Notes: a model not told the origin generated them from the sequence alone. A stretch of 64,000 nt of DNA from JAPKZH01 sp963715635 (GCA_963715635.1 OY970261.1:868001-932000), one strand, 5' to 3'; numbered from the stretch's first letter, positions 24,477 to 33,339 are shown. Program-made: numbers and translations.

Positions 24477-25253
24477 ATGTTTGACCATCAAAAAAAGAGG
24501 CCTTTCACTTTTACGCGTCTCTTGTCAATGTCTCTGATTCTATCGTTATCTCTGTCGCAAACCTTTGGATCCACTCAATCAAATAATTCCTCGTCAGAAA
24601 AAAAGAAGGCCACGGAAAGCAAAGGCCGTTCTTTGGCTGAAGCGGGGAAAGAACAGCCCAAAGAGGAGAATGTAAAACCGGCGGCTATGGCAGGCAAAGC
24701 GACTCTCCTTGGACAAAACGAAAAGAAGGGCAAGTTTCCCTGGCTAATTATCGGCGCGGCCACAGTCGAGGTCGGTGTCATAGTGGTTTTACTCTTGACT
24801 AAGAAAAAGGAATCCAAAACCAACACTCACGAAAAATACGAATTCATGATGAAATGGGGAGGATGGGGAGACGGTGACGACCAGTTTATATATGCAAGCG
24901 GAATCGCTGTTGATTCGTCGAATTATATTTATATCACGGATAAGGTTGGATTTCCTGCTCCTGCGAAGATTATGAAATTCACGAGCGACGGATCTTTCGT
25001 CACGAAGTGGGGAACAATGGGAAGCGCGGATGGCCAGTTCGATAATCCAAATGGAATCGCGGTCGATTCGTCAGGCTGCGTCTATGTCGTCGACACTGGT
25101 AATTCCCGGATCCAGAAATTTAGGCTCGTCAGTTCGAATGCAGCGCATGACTGGCAAAACTCTTCACTTTCGTTGTCGGAAAAGGGAATTCTGCCTACTC
25201 CTGTCAGGACAAACGGCTTGAAGAATGGAGGGAGTGGGCGGGGAAATAAATAA
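24477..25253 (+). CDS. NHL-repeat protein with two blades, probably truncated
   Basis: A 258-residue protein with a signal-like N terminus (LLSMSLILSLSLSQTFG), a Lys/Glu-rich spacer, a transmembrane helix (WLIIGAATVEVGVIVVLLLT, about residues 97-116) and then NHL repeats: GDDQFIYASGIAVDSSNYIY ITD and ADGQFDNPNGIAVDSSGCVY VVDTGNSRIQKF. Only two of the usual five or six blades are present and the sequence after RIQKF (RLVSSNAAHDW...) does not resemble a propeller, so the 3' part was probably replaced. The gene is preceded by GGAGCGTAAGAGG. Confidence 0.65.
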   Translation: MFDHQKKRPFTFTRLLSMSLILSLSLSQTFGSTQSNNSSSEKKKATESKGRSLAEAGKEQPKEENVKPAAMAGKATLLGQNEKKGKFPWLIIGAATVEVGVIVVLLLTKKKESKTNTHEKYEFMMKWGGWGDGDDQFIYASGIAVDSSNYIYITDKVGFPAPAKIMKFTSDGSFVTKWGTMGSADGQFDNPNGIAVDSSGCVYVVDTGNSRIQKFRLVSSNAAHDWQNSSLSLSEKGILPTPVRTNGLKNGGSGRGNK

Positions 25254-25278
25254 TCTAGCCGATCCAGGCGCTGGAATG

Positions 25279-25333
25279 CCTTCTTATTCCCGAAGTCGAG
25301 GATGCCAGGAACAGGCTGGCGGGGCTCATATAA
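25279..25333 (+). pseudogene. TPR-protein C-terminal remnant, copy 3
   Basis: Reads ECLLIPEVEDARNRLAGLI and stop, the tail seen at 15073-15195 and 18574-18630 (gaggatgccaggaacaggct). The rest of 25334-25526 shows no gene. Confidence 0.5.
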
Positions 25334-25526
25334 GAACCACAGTACGACTGAAGCCCATCTCCGTAGCCCTCCCGAATTAAGATGATGCCGGGGAAAAGAG
25401 GGCAGATTCTTGAACGATTCCCGCGATTTGTGATATGCGATTCTGGACTGCTGGCTGCCTGAAGATGGTTATATAATTATCCCTCCAGGCGCGCTCAGAA
25501 ATCTTATATATGGCTCATGCCCGCCA

Positions 25527-25820
25527 TCAACCATTTGCTCGTTTTCTCAACTGCCTTGCCCATAGCGTCAACCAAAGAGTCACCAATGCTAAGGGCCAAA
25601 TGCAAAACTTCATAATAGTTATGCCCCAGAACCACACAGTTTGGACGAACGACCAGGTTGTGTCCGGGCCATACCACAACGACAGAAGCCATGCGGGATG
25701 TACGGACATGGCCAGCCGATACAAAATCCACTGAATCAGAAGAAACCCAACGTCAACCAGCAGGGTCCACCATCCCGCGACTGCCGCCGCCCTCACGCGC
25801 TTTTCGAAAACATCGTTCAT
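25527..25820 (-). CDS. Small membrane protein, function unknown
   Basis: A 97-residue protein with two or three transmembrane segments: AGWWTLLVDVGFLLIQWILY and WGITIMKFCIWPLALVTLWL, with basic ends (EKRVRAAA and RQLRKRANG) that suit positive-inside topology. No Shine-Dalgarno is obvious and no family is known to me. A plus-strand frame overlaps it but has no protein-like composition. Confidence 0.55.
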   Translation of the reverse strand: MNDVFEKRVRAAAVAGWWTLLVDVGFLLIQWILYRLAMSVHPAWLLSLWYGPDTTWSFVQTVWFWGITIMKFCIWPLALVTLWLTLWARQLRKRANG

Positions 25821-26040
25821 AGATAGTCTACTATTCGGCAGATTGAATCTTTATTTTGATAGGAATTTTCTTTTTTGCAGCGCGTGCGAACCCAACCCAG
25901 CCTCATTTTGACAAATAGGGGCCATGCCTGTCAAGGCCTCAGGCCCTCTAGACAGTCGCCAATGGGTTTTTCCACTTCTAAAGCATCCTTAGGAATAAGA
26001 AGCACCTTTTCTGCTGCAGTGGCTGATTAAGCGTTTATGG

Positions 26041-26099
26041 GCCGATTTTACCTCGTCCCATCGTTAATGATGATAAATCGCAGTGTGATCGGATGTCAA
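26041..26099. repeat. 59-bp dispersed repeat, copy 2
   Basis: gccgattttacctcgtccca through gataaatcgcagtgtgatcg and gatgtcaa matches the copy at 15006-15064 closely. The remainder of the 25821-26198 gap is without recognised features. Confidence 0.65.
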
Positions 26100-26198
26100 A
26101 TTGAGCTGAAAAACAGCTGGAGAGATACGAACTTTTTTCCTCGAAATTTCGTATCCCTTATTGAATGGTGAATTTAAGATATTTTTGAGGAGGAAGGG

Positions 26199-26903
26199 AT
26201 GAAGTCTACAACCCTAATCTTTGCAGTATTTTTCGTGACCGCCTCTTTGGCCTTTTCTGCCCAGGAAATCAAGCCGTTGAGCTTGGCGGCTCACGGAATC
26301 GACAAATTGGAAATCGAATGCGGAGCCGGATTTTTGAAAGTCCGGGGCGTCGAAGCGCTCAATTCTATAGAAGTTAAAGCCGAGATTTATGTCAGGGGCA
26401 TTGCCGATAAGAAGATGAAAGAATTTCTTGAGGACCATGTCAAGCTGACGCTTGAGAAAAAGGGAAGCTCTGCCTTACTCGTCAGCCGGGTCAACAACGG
26501 GCCTTTTTCCTTTTTCCGGGAAGCGTGGATCGACCTGACCGTAAATGTCCCGAAAAAAATGGATATGAGGATCGATGACGGATCAGGTCCTATCGACGTA
26601 GAAAGTATTATAGGCAATCTCAGCATCGATGACGGCTCCGGCGGGATTCGGATCGAGAACATTCAAGGCGATTTAGAGATAGACGACGGCTCCGGCGAGA
26701 TAGAAATCAGAGACATTGCTGGAAATGTCACGATTCATGACGGCTCAGGCGGAATTGATGTTATCAACGTCGGAGGAAGCCTGACGGTGAGTGATGGTTC
26801 CGGGGGGATTGATATCGACGGGGTCGAAAAAGATCTGATCCTTAAGGAAACAGGAAGCGGCGGGGTCCATTACAGGAATATCAAAGGACGTGTCATTAAA
26901 TAG
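26199..26903 (+). CDS. Secreted DUF4097-like beta-helix protein with DDGSG repeats
   Basis: A 234-residue exported protein: signal peptide TTLIFAVFFVTASLAFSA, then a strand-rich N-terminal part, then at least five ~20-residue repeats each carrying (D/H)DGSG followed by I-x-I-x-x-I-x-G (for example IDDGSGPIDVESIIGNLS and IDDGSGGIRIENIQGDLE), ending in ETGSGGVHYRNI. This is the ladder of a DUF4097/GIN-type right-handed beta-structure. A GAGGAGGAAGGG site precedes the ATG. Role unknown; the repeated Asp-Gly turns could bind metal (inference). A second family member lies at 30321. Confidence 0.8.
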   Translation: MKSTTLIFAVFFVTASLAFSAQEIKPLSLAAHGIDKLEIECGAGFLKVRGVEALNSIEVKAEIYVRGIADKKMKEFLEDHVKLTLEKKGSSALLVSRVNNGPFSFFREAWIDLTVNVPKKMDMRIDDGSGPIDVESIIGNLSIDDGSGGIRIENIQGDLEIDDGSGEIEIRDIAGNVTIHDGSGGIDVINVGGSLTVSDGSGGIDIDGVEKDLILKETGSGGVHYRNIKGRVIK

Positions 26904-27011
26904 TCAAAAAGTCGGTCAGCGAGATCACAGATACCGGCGATAGACGATTTGCATATTAAGAAATAAAAGTAATAAGAAATTCGTTTTTTTGATGCGCTGG
27001 CTAAATGAGTC

Positions 27012-27480
27012 TTCAAAAGCCGGCTGCCAGGCCATCGGCGCTGCGCGGGTCGGCCGCACCAGGGAGCAGATTCTTTTCGTGGAGATGATGGTCTGGCCGC
27101 CGGGACTTCCGATGACCCAATGGGGCTTGCCGTTTTTTGCGATAATCGTGGGCGTCATGCTGGACAGGGGCCTCTTTCCAGGCGCGGGCAGGCTGGCCCG
27201 GCCGAAGCCTCCAGGCTTCACTTTACTGTTGAAATCAGACAGAGAATTGTTCAGGACCACTCCACTGCCTGCGGGGACCAGGTAGGCACCGAAATCCCCA
27301 TTCAGGGTGAGAATCTGAGTCTCGGCGATACCTCCCGAACTGGGGAGCGGCATCGTGAACACATCCCAGTTCCGAGAAATGGCGAGGTAAGAGCTCACCG
27401 CCCTGGTGGCGACATTGGAGGCAGGGCAAATCCCATCCGGAGCAAGGCCAAACGGCCCCCATAGGATGGCCCGTCCCGGG
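27012..27480 (-). pseudogene. Gamma-glutamyltransferase remnant 4 (C-terminal half)
   Basis: The minus strand reads ETQILTLNGDFGAYLVPAGS, GVVLNNSLSDFNSKVKPGGF, then APGKRPLSSMTPTI and WVIGSPGGQTIIST, hallmarks of gamma-glutamyltransferase (PLSSM and SPGG motifs of the small subunit). A deletion and frameshift then join it to EKNLLPGAADPRSADGLAAGF, the C-terminal end. The large subunit and the autoprocessing Thr are absent. It is the most complete of four relics of this gene in the window. Confidence 0.75.
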
Positions 27481-27527
27481 GCGGGTCGGCCGCTCGTCTC
27501 CGCGAGCAATCGCGGGGCCAGGAGCGC

Positions 27528-27836
27528 GCCGAGCTGGAGACGATCGATTATCTGGAGTTCATCGCCCGGGTGACCTCGCATATCCCGGATAAAGGCCAGG
27601 TCACGGTCCGTTATTACGGCTTGTACGCCAACGCCCACCGGGGGAAGGTGCGGAAAGCGAGCCTTTCTCCTTTGGTTCTGCGGATGGCTGAGGAGGAAGT
27701 GCGGCGCATCCCGTCCGAAGGCTGGGCAGAGATGATTCGCAAGGTCTACGAGGTTGACCCGATGCTCTGCCCTAAGTGCGGGGGAGCGATGAAGGCTGTG
27801 GTCCCCAGATGGTCCCTGGGAAGAAATCCCTCTTAG
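27528..27836 (+). pseudogene. IS91-family transposase, C-terminal remnant
   Basis: The plus strand reads ETIDYLEFIARVTSHIPDKG, VTVRYYGLYANAHRGKVRK and WAEMIRKVYEVDPMLCPKCG, the C-terminal part of IS91-type (Y2, rolling-circle) transposases, including the zinc-binding CPKCG. The catalytic N-terminal half is missing. It is flanked by the gamma-glutamyltransferase relic, as are its shorter copies elsewhere. The following 27837-28067 has no gene. Confidence 0.75.
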
Positions 27837-28067
27837 TCTACAGGTGCCGGCTGTTATCAGCAAAAGGAAGCAGCAGTTATAATATTAATACTCTAAGTTG
27901 TTTTAAATTCGTCTATCACGGGGAGGCAGGGGGATGCCGGAGGACAAATCCAAATATACCAAAGCCACCAAAAAGATATGGGATTCAAAATTGGAATCGA
28001 ACTGAATTTTTTTCTATTTTTGAAATATAATATATAATAATTTCGCTCTGAAGGAGGGGAGTATTTG

Positions 28068-29108
28068 ATGAGAAAAATATTAATTCTGTTGCTTCTTTTT
28101 TCTTTCTTGTTTTCTTTTTCCTGTGCCCGGCAAAAGCCGGCCGAGAGTCAAGCAACGCTTGTTTTCACCCACGCCCAGAAACCGGCTCATCCTCTGCTCG
28201 GGCATGGTCTCGGCATCGATCACGTCGGGATAGCGGTTCGAGACCTCGAAAAAACCAACCGTGACTACGAACAGGTACTCGGTTTCAAGTACTTTAAAGT
28301 TCCGCCTTTTACAGACGGAACAGTAAGAAGTTCCATTTTTTTTGAGAACAACAGCTATCTGGAGCTGACTTCCGTTGCTACTATATCGGATCAAACCAAG
28401 GGTTTTGCGGATTTCGCGGAGAAGCATGAAGGGGCGATGTTTTTGGGTCTAGCAACATCGTCCGCAAAGGACGCGGCCGATTATCTAAAGGCCCAGAACT
28501 TTGAGGCCGTCCTGGGTGGAGAAGAGAGTACCACGAAGAAAGGGCAGCCTAAGCCGCCTCCACCTCCATACTACTATGTATTCATTTCCGACAAACCTTC
28601 AGGGGAAAGACAACCTTTTATGTTGTCGAATTTCCTTTTCCTTATCGAGTATGTCTCCCCCGAGAGGCCCGGGAGGCTTGCCGCCCTGCGGAAACAGGGC
28701 ATGATGACCCATCCCAATACCGCCCTGGGTATTCGCTCAGTGTGGTTCGCCGTACGCGATCTGGATGCCCAACCTCGGAACCTTCGTGATGCAGGCCTCG
28801 AACCGGGCGAGACTCGTGAGGCGAAATTCTTGGGGGCCAAGGGCCGAGAAGTCAAGGCTGGCATGGGATGCTTGCTCTTGCTGCGGTCCACCGACGATAA
28901 TGGCGCGTTGAGCAAGTTCCTTTCAAATCACGACGATGGATCCATTCTCGGCGTCAGCATCGAAGTTTCTGACTTGAACCAAGCACGCTCTTGGGTGGAG
29001 GGCCACTCTGGGCGGAAACTGAGACCGTACAACGGTTTTAACGGCCAGAGCATCCTGATCCCGCCGGACTTGACGCACGGGGTTTGGATGGAATTATTCC
29101 AGCGATAA
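28068..29108 (+). CDS. VOC/glyoxalase-family lipoprotein
   Basis: A 346-residue protein with a lipoprotein signal (LILLLLFSFLFSFSC, Cys at about 19). The mature part has two vicinal-oxygen-chelate-type modules: DHVGIAVRDLEKTNRDYEQV (about residues 51-70) with FFENNSYLELT, and a second half from RSVWFAVRDLDAQPRNL to WMELFQR. It resembles Glyoxalase_3-like proteins; metal ligands are only partly clear (His in DHVG, Glu in YLEL) and the substrate is unknown. Export of a VOC protein is unusual. The start is the ATG behind AAGGAGGGG; a TATAAT box lies about 25 bp upstream. Confidence 0.75.
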   Translation: MRKILILLLLFSFLFSFSCARQKPAESQATLVFTHAQKPAHPLLGHGLGIDHVGIAVRDLEKTNRDYEQVLGFKYFKVPPFTDGTVRSSIFFENNSYLELTSVATISDQTKGFADFAEKHEGAMFLGLATSSAKDAADYLKAQNFEAVLGGEESTTKKGQPKPPPPPYYYVFISDKPSGERQPFMLSNFLFLIEYVSPERPGRLAALRKQGMMTHPNTALGIRSVWFAVRDLDAQPRNLRDAGLEPGETREAKFLGAKGREVKAGMGCLLLLRSTDDNGALSKFLSNHDDGSILGVSIEVSDLNQARSWVEGHSGRKLRPYNGFNGQSILIPPDLTHGVWMELFQR

Positions 29109-29279
29109 GTGAGCAACTCTCCTTGAATTAACGAGGCGGTGAAAAAGAAAAATCTGGGATTAGCCCTCGCATATACCCCTATGGTAGTCATTATTGATCT
29201 AATCATCATTACTATAATTGGGGCTCTTTATGCTGCAAAAACAAAAATTCAGTTAAGTGGGTATTGGTAGAGGTGATTG

Positions 29280-29480
29280 GAGTTTGCTTTTTTCCGTACG
29301 CTTGAGATCTATCCTGTCTGAGTCCCATGACGATACGGCCGCGCCCATAAAAATGTTAAATCCGGCTGATGATCGATGTTAGAACAGGAAATGGCCGAGA
29401 AAAAGGCCGGTAAGAGGAGCAGATCGACTTCGTAAACCTTGAGGATCATCTCTGGCCATATCGATAGCCGACCTTACCCT
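29280..29480 (-). pseudogene. IS91-like transposase tail plus element end, copy B
   Basis: The minus strand encodes RLSIWPEMILKVYEVDLLLL, the transposase C terminus, and then runs through degenerate sequence to the gtttgcttttttccgtacg end shared with 349, 1026 and 33221. It therefore links the transposase relic and the 36-bp end in one unit. The flanking 29109-29279 and 29481-29556 hold no gene. Confidence 0.65.
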
Positions 29481-29556
29481 CCCTCTCAGGGAAGAGCAAC
29501 GGCTCCAGAGCGAGCACCGGATGGATCAGAGATTTGGGCTGGATTGCGTCGCCGAG

Positions 29557-30222
29557 TCAACCGGCCTTTTTCAGCTCGAGATGGAACCAGCCGGTTTCGT
29601 TTTTCTGGGCGATGACCTCGAAGCCCGCCGCCCTAGCCAGCTCCAGGAAATGGTCCGCCCCCTGCCCTTCGGCGATTTTCACGCCGTAGCCGGTGTTGAT
29701 CTCTTTCCCGGGCAGTTGGATGTGGAGAGGAAACATGACATAAAGCTGACGCGGGTCGGTCTTCCGGGGAAACACCACGTCCCAGATCAGGAGTCGGCCC
29801 CCGGGCCTGAGAACGCGGTGGATTTCCTGTAAGACTTTGGCGTGGTCGGCCGGCGCGATATACATGAAGGTGAAGAAAACGGTGGCCGTATCGAACGTCT
29901 TGTCCAGGAACTTGAGGTCCCGGGCATCCATGACGATTTTTAGCAAGGGTTGACCGGGGGCATCTTCGAGCTCGCGCTTGCTGAGGTCAACGGCAACGAC
30001 CTGCTTTCCCTTGAGCTGACCGATGACCCCCTCGCCGCCGCCACCGATGTCCAGGACGAGGCCCTGAGCCGGAAAATCTGGCAGGACGACCTCGAGCTTG
30101 GCGTGGCCGAGAATCTGATCGGGTTTAGGACGCTCCTGCGTGGTCAGGACGAGCGCAGCGGCAAGGAGGACACCACTGATCCCCGCCACAAGGGCGAACC
30201 TTCGATTCTTTGTACCGAACAT
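29557..30222 (-). CDS. Membrane-anchored class I SAM methyltransferase
   Basis: A 221-residue protein with an N-terminal hydrophobic anchor or signal (FALVAGISGVLLAAALVL) followed by a Rossmann methyltransferase domain: LVLDIGGGGEGVIGQL (motif I), VVAVDLSKRELED, and LQEIHRVLRPGGRLLIWDVV, as in UbiE/COQ5-type enzymes. The ATG at 30222 follows GAGAGGAGAG, so an upstream in-frame start is rejected. Substrate unknown. An exported or membrane-facing methyltransferase is uncommon. Confidence 0.82.
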   Translation of the reverse strand: MFGTKNRRFALVAGISGVLLAAALVLTTQERPKPDQILGHAKLEVVLPDFPAQGLVLDIGGGGEGVIGQLKGKQVVAVDLSKRELEDAPGQPLLKIVMDARDLKFLDKTFDTATVFFTFMYIAPADHAKVLQEIHRVLRPGGRLLIWDVVFPRKTDPRQLYVMFPLHIQLPGKEINTGYGVKIAEGQGADHFLELARAAGFEVIAQKNETGWFHLELKKAG

Positions 30223-30320
30223 GGCACTCTCCTCTCGTTCATTAGTGCGGGGAGAACCGTTCTTCCCCACACTCTTTTAATGCGCGATCGCTGGGCCGTA
30301 AGTTCCGGGGTGAGCTGTGG

Positions 30321-31226
30321 CTATCTTGCTCTGAGCGAGATTTGGCCGTCCCCGGTTCTGATAGAAAACAGAAGGCCACCGTTATTGAGCTTGCCCGACA
30401 GCCTTTTTTTGGAGATTTCTTTCGTCACGGCCACCGGCAACTCGGTCCGGATTCTGCCATCTCTTGTCTGAAGTGAGATATCGGCCGAAAAATTGCCCGG
30501 GAGAGAGATCTCGACGTCTCCATCTCCCGTGCGGATTTCCCAATCTTTTTCCATCACCGATGACGAAGAACAGTCCACTCGGATATCTCCATCTGTGGAT
30601 TTGAGCCGAAGCTCTTTTAAGGCGCCGGCAATGGTCATCCTGCCATCGACGGTGTCTGCCAGAACGCGGCCGCCGATGTCTTTGAAGTCGATCTCCCCGT
30701 CTATCGTCTTCGCCTGGATTGTTCCTTGAATCTGGCTGAGCCGGATATCCCCATCCACGGTTTTCAGGTTCATCTCTCCCTTAAGGCCGCTGCCGCGGAC
30801 CTCGCCGTCAACAAGATCGACTTTCAAGTTTGAGTTTTCCGGGAGAAAAATTTCGGAGGTCACTTTCACCCTTTGAAAATCGCCGATCCAGAAGAAGAAA
30901 CCCCTCCAATGGGGATATCGAATACGGATGACGAGGGAATTTCCGTCTTGAGAAAAATCCACCGTCGTGTCTCTGAACAGCCTCTCCGATCTTCTGGCAT
31001 TGCTCGATCGGACCTCTTTTTTGATTTTTACCCGGATCGTGTTGTCCCCGGAGGGGGAAAAAGTGAGGTTGCCGTCAACATCGTGGAATTCAAGAGAAAC
31101 AGGCTTGGAAATGTCCATCGGAAAAGTCTTTTCAATGACCTCAGCCTTTTCCTGGGCGGCGAGGAAGCATGGAAGGGCCAGAACGACCAAGCCCAGGAGC
31201 CAAAAAAACAAGGGAAGTTTTTTCAT
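30321..31226 (-). CDS. DUF4097-family secreted protein
   Basis: A 301-residue protein with signal peptide LPLFFWLLGLVVLALPCFLA. The mature part starts with a strand-rich DUF4097 module (FHDVDGNLTFSPSGDNTIRV) and continues as a ladder of short repeats of the type VDGDIRLSQIQGTIQAKTID, with Asp-Gly turns every 20 or so residues, ending near RTGDGQISLRAR. The start is the ATG after GGGAGGAGG. It is the second member of this family in the window (see 26199). Such proteins are thought to be cell-surface or periplasmic; no activity is known. Confidence 0.85.
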   Translation of the reverse strand: MKKLPLFFWLLGLVVLALPCFLAAQEKAEVIEKTFPMDISKPVSLEFHDVDGNLTFSPSGDNTIRVKIKKEVRSSNARRSERLFRDTTVDFSQDGNSLVIRIRYPHWRGFFFWIGDFQRVKVTSEIFLPENSNLKVDLVDGEVRGSGLKGEMNLKTVDGDIRLSQIQGTIQAKTIDGEIDFKDIGGRVLADTVDGRMTIAGALKELRLKSTDGDIRVDCSSSSVMEKDWEIRTGDGDVEISLPGNFSADISLQTRDGRIRTELPVAVTKEISKKRLSGKLNNGGLLFSIRTGDGQISLRAR

Positions 31227-31358
31227 GATAAACCTCCTCCCTCTAAATATACGAAATGGCTCGACAAAAGGTTCCCCCTGGTGCAAATCGGTTTCGAGCT
31301 TGATGGAAGTGAATGTCACGCGGAGAAAAAAAGCAAATCCCTATGACCTAAATATATT

Positions 31359-31982
31359 TTATTTATCGGCCGCTTTCTCGGCCTTAAGGGAAATCCTGCC
31401 CTGCTGCGATAGCCGGGTCAAGAAGTAGTTAGCGCTGTTTTTGGACAGCTTGAAGCGGGCCGCGATCTGGTCGGCGTCTGTCGTTTTCGACTCCTTGACG
31501 AATTGAAGAATCTCCTCTTCGATCTGCGCCGCCCACTCCTCGAACAGGCCGCGCACTTCCGGGGTGGCGAACGTGGCCAGATCGGAGGTCTTGCCGATCG
31601 CGGCCATCATCTTCCGGCACATGTCCCACGGCCCTTCGCCCGTCTTCTCATCCTCGCCGCAGGAGCCCATCATCTTCGACATCATGGCTCTCATCGACCC
31701 GCTCTTGCCCATCATCATGCCCATCATTCCTCCCGGAGGAGAGTCTTTCCCGCCCATCATCCCGATCATCATCTTGGGCATCATGTTTTCCATCATGGTC
31801 TGCTTTTCCTCGGGGCTCAGGCCGGCCATGAATTTTTCCATCATGCCTTCCATCATTTTCGTTTTCTCGTCGGCGGATATCTTGGAAAAGAAGTCGTCCA
31901 TCATGGCCTCCATCATCTCCCGTTTTTCCTTGGGGTCCATCTTCCCCATCCACCCTTCGGCCATTTTTTCTTTCAAACCCAT
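31359..31982 (-). CDS. Methionine-rich protein with C-terminal winged helix
   Basis: A 207-residue soluble protein. The first ~125 residues hold 34 Met, mostly as MM pairs in a loose repeat (REMMEAMMDDFF, KTKMMEGMMEKFM, KQTMMENMMPKMM, GGMMGMMMGKSGSMRAMM) plus Cys in GSCGEDE and DMCRKMM. The last ~60 residues (LQFVKESKTTDADQIAARFK LSKNSANYFLTRL is the core, split here) look like a winged helix-turn-helix. It lies 19 bp after an ArsR-family regulator and shares its promoter. Met-rich segments in other proteins bind Cu(I) or Ag(I); a cytosolic metal-buffering or sensing role is an inference. No family name is known to me. Confidence 0.75.
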   Translation of the reverse strand: MGLKEKMAEGWMGKMDPKEKREMMEAMMDDFFSKISADEKTKMMEGMMEKFMAGLSPEEKQTMMENMMPKMMIGMMGGKDSPPGGMMGMMMGKSGSMRAMMSKMMGSCGEDEKTGEGPWDMCRKMMAAIGKTSDLATFATPEVRGLFEEWAAQIEEEILQFVKESKTTDADQIAARFKLSKNSANYFLTRLSQQGRISLKAEKAADK

Positions 31983-32001
31983 TTGAATTCCTCCTTGCTG
32001 T

Positions 32002-32340
32002 TTATTGGTCAGGATCTATCCGGGGCGGACAGCAGAACGTCCTCCTGATCTTTGCATCGTTTTGCGATTGAGCGGCGATTTCCGCGCACAATCCCAGGGC
32101 GTCCAGGAGCCGTACATCCTTGAGCCGATGAAAGATGAACGGACCCTCGCGTTGCGTCTCCAGGATGCCCTGTTCCCGCATCACGCGGAGGTGATGCGAG
32201 ACAAGAGGCTGGGAAAGGCCGGTCGCCTCCACGATTTCCGAGACCGAGCTCCGCTCCTTGCCGATGACTTTGATCATGCGCAGGCGATTGGTATCAGCGA
32301 GCGTCTGAAAGAACAGCTGGAGCTTGCCCATGTCCTTCAT
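32002..32340 (-). CDS. ArsR/SmtB-family transcriptional regulator
   Basis: A 112-residue regulator with the ArsR winged helix: FQTLADTNRLRMIKVIG, SVSEIVEATGLSQPLVSHHL RVMREQG is the recognition region (split here), and IFHRLKD forms the wing. The C terminus ends RRTFCCPPRIDPDQ, with a CC pair that could serve as a metal site; the classical CxC in helix alpha3 is absent. A perfect inverted repeat overlaps the promoter, as expected for autorepression with ligand-induced release. It heads a two-gene operon with the methionine-rich protein, which suggests metal as the signal. Confidence 0.88.
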   Translation of the reverse strand: MKDMGKLQLFFQTLADTNRLRMIKVIGKERSSVSEIVEATGLSQPLVSHHLRVMREQGILETQREGPFIFHRLKDVRLLDALGLCAEIAAQSQNDAKIRRTFCCPPRIDPDQ

Positions 32341-32354
32341 ATCAATTCACATTC

Positions 32355-32401
32355 ATATAAATCACTGTTTATATAATAAGGTCGTCAAGGCGAATTGTCA
32401 A
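32355..32401 (-). promoter_or_regulatory. arsR-type promoter and operator
   Basis: On the minus strand TTGACA (32401-32396), 17-bp spacer and TATTAT (32378-32373) form the promoter. Just downstream, overlapping the -10 box, is a perfect inverted repeat ATATAAA-N6-TTTATAT (32355-32374), close to the known ArsR/SmtB operator form. The regulator ATG is at 32340. Confidence 0.7.
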
Positions 32402-32531
32402 GCAAAAAAAATTTTTGATTGCGGCCGAGAAAGCGCCGCTTTCTCATGTCTTTTAGCAAGTCGCCTTGATGGCGGCCGGACGGCCAAGAAATCGCCTGGA
32501 AGACAATAGACTTCGTCGATGATCCGGTCGC

Positions 32532-33155
32532 CTACGGTCTTATACCCAGAAGGCAGTAATGCTCGCCGGAGTCAAGATGGATATCGGTTATCTCGAAATC
32601 TTTGAAAAGCTCGCGCAGTTCCGCCGGTGTGAAGAAGTGATGCGGCAGGCCTTTTTCAAGCCCGTCCAACGGAACAAATGACCCGGGTTCTATCTCCTGA
32701 AATGCTTCTGCCTGATTCTTTAGCTTAGGCACCGTGACATAGACGACGCCGTCCTTCTTGATGACACGAGCGATCTCCTTGACGACCTTTCGTATCTCTG
32801 CGAGCGTGGCATGATGGATAACCTGGACCGAGATGACTGCATCGAAGAAGCTGTCTTTGAAGGGGAGAGGCTTTGTCATGCTCTGAAGTCGTACGTCAGC
32901 CTTCAACCCTTCCTTCCTCAGCCACGCTCGCGTCCTCTTGATCCCTTCCGGTGAGCTGTCGAGCCCGTAGACGGAAAAGCGATTTCTCGCAAGATACACG
33001 ATATGTCGCCCGGAGCCGCATCCTAAGTCAAGGACTCTCCGCGCTCTTTTGCCCACCAGCAATTGAACGATGTGCACCATATCCTCGTGCGGCTCCTCAA
33101 AGAACGCACCGTGTTCTTTGAAGACCTTGTCCCACGGATTCTTAGAGGGTGACAT
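32532..33155 (-). CDS. Class I SAM-dependent methyltransferase
   Basis: A 207-residue cytosolic methyltransferase: motif I VLDLGCGSGRHIVYLAR (about residues 41-57), acidic loop YGLDSSPEGIKRTR, DAVISVQVIHHATLAEI and the post-motif VVYVTVPKLKNQ. The architecture is that of UbiE/Tam-like small-molecule methyltransferases (Methyltransf_11/25). The substrate cannot be deduced and there is no operon partner. An imperfect hairpin and a mobile-element end lie upstream. Confidence 0.88.
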   Translation of the reverse strand: MSPSKNPWDKVFKEHGAFFEEPHEDMVHIVQLLVGKRARRVLDLGCGSGRHIVYLARNRFSVYGLDSSPEGIKRTRAWLRKEGLKADVRLQSMTKPLPFKDSFFDAVISVQVIHHATLAEIRKVVKEIARVIKKDGVVYVTVPKLKNQAEAFQEIEPGSFVPLDGLEKGLPHHFFTPAELRELFKDFEITDIHLDSGEHYCLLGIRP

Positions 33156-33220
33156 TATTTGTCCTTATATAGGAAAGAGAGGCTGATGGAAAGCCCTTCG
33201 TGGCACCCTTCGTGCATTAT

Positions 33221-33256
33221 GAGTTTGCTTTTTCCGTACGCTTGAGATCTATCTCC
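33221..33256. repeat. Dispersed 36-bp element end, copy 5
   Basis: gagtttgctttttccgtacg followed by cttgagatctatct is nearly identical to the ends at 349, 1026 and 29280. Here only the outer end is present, without the transposase tail. Confidence 0.65.
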
Positions 33257-33339
33257 CTGTTATGTGCAGATGAAGTAATATCTTTTGTAAATTGTAATAA
33301 TCAAAAGAGTCTTGAATAATATTTAGACATACATAGCAG

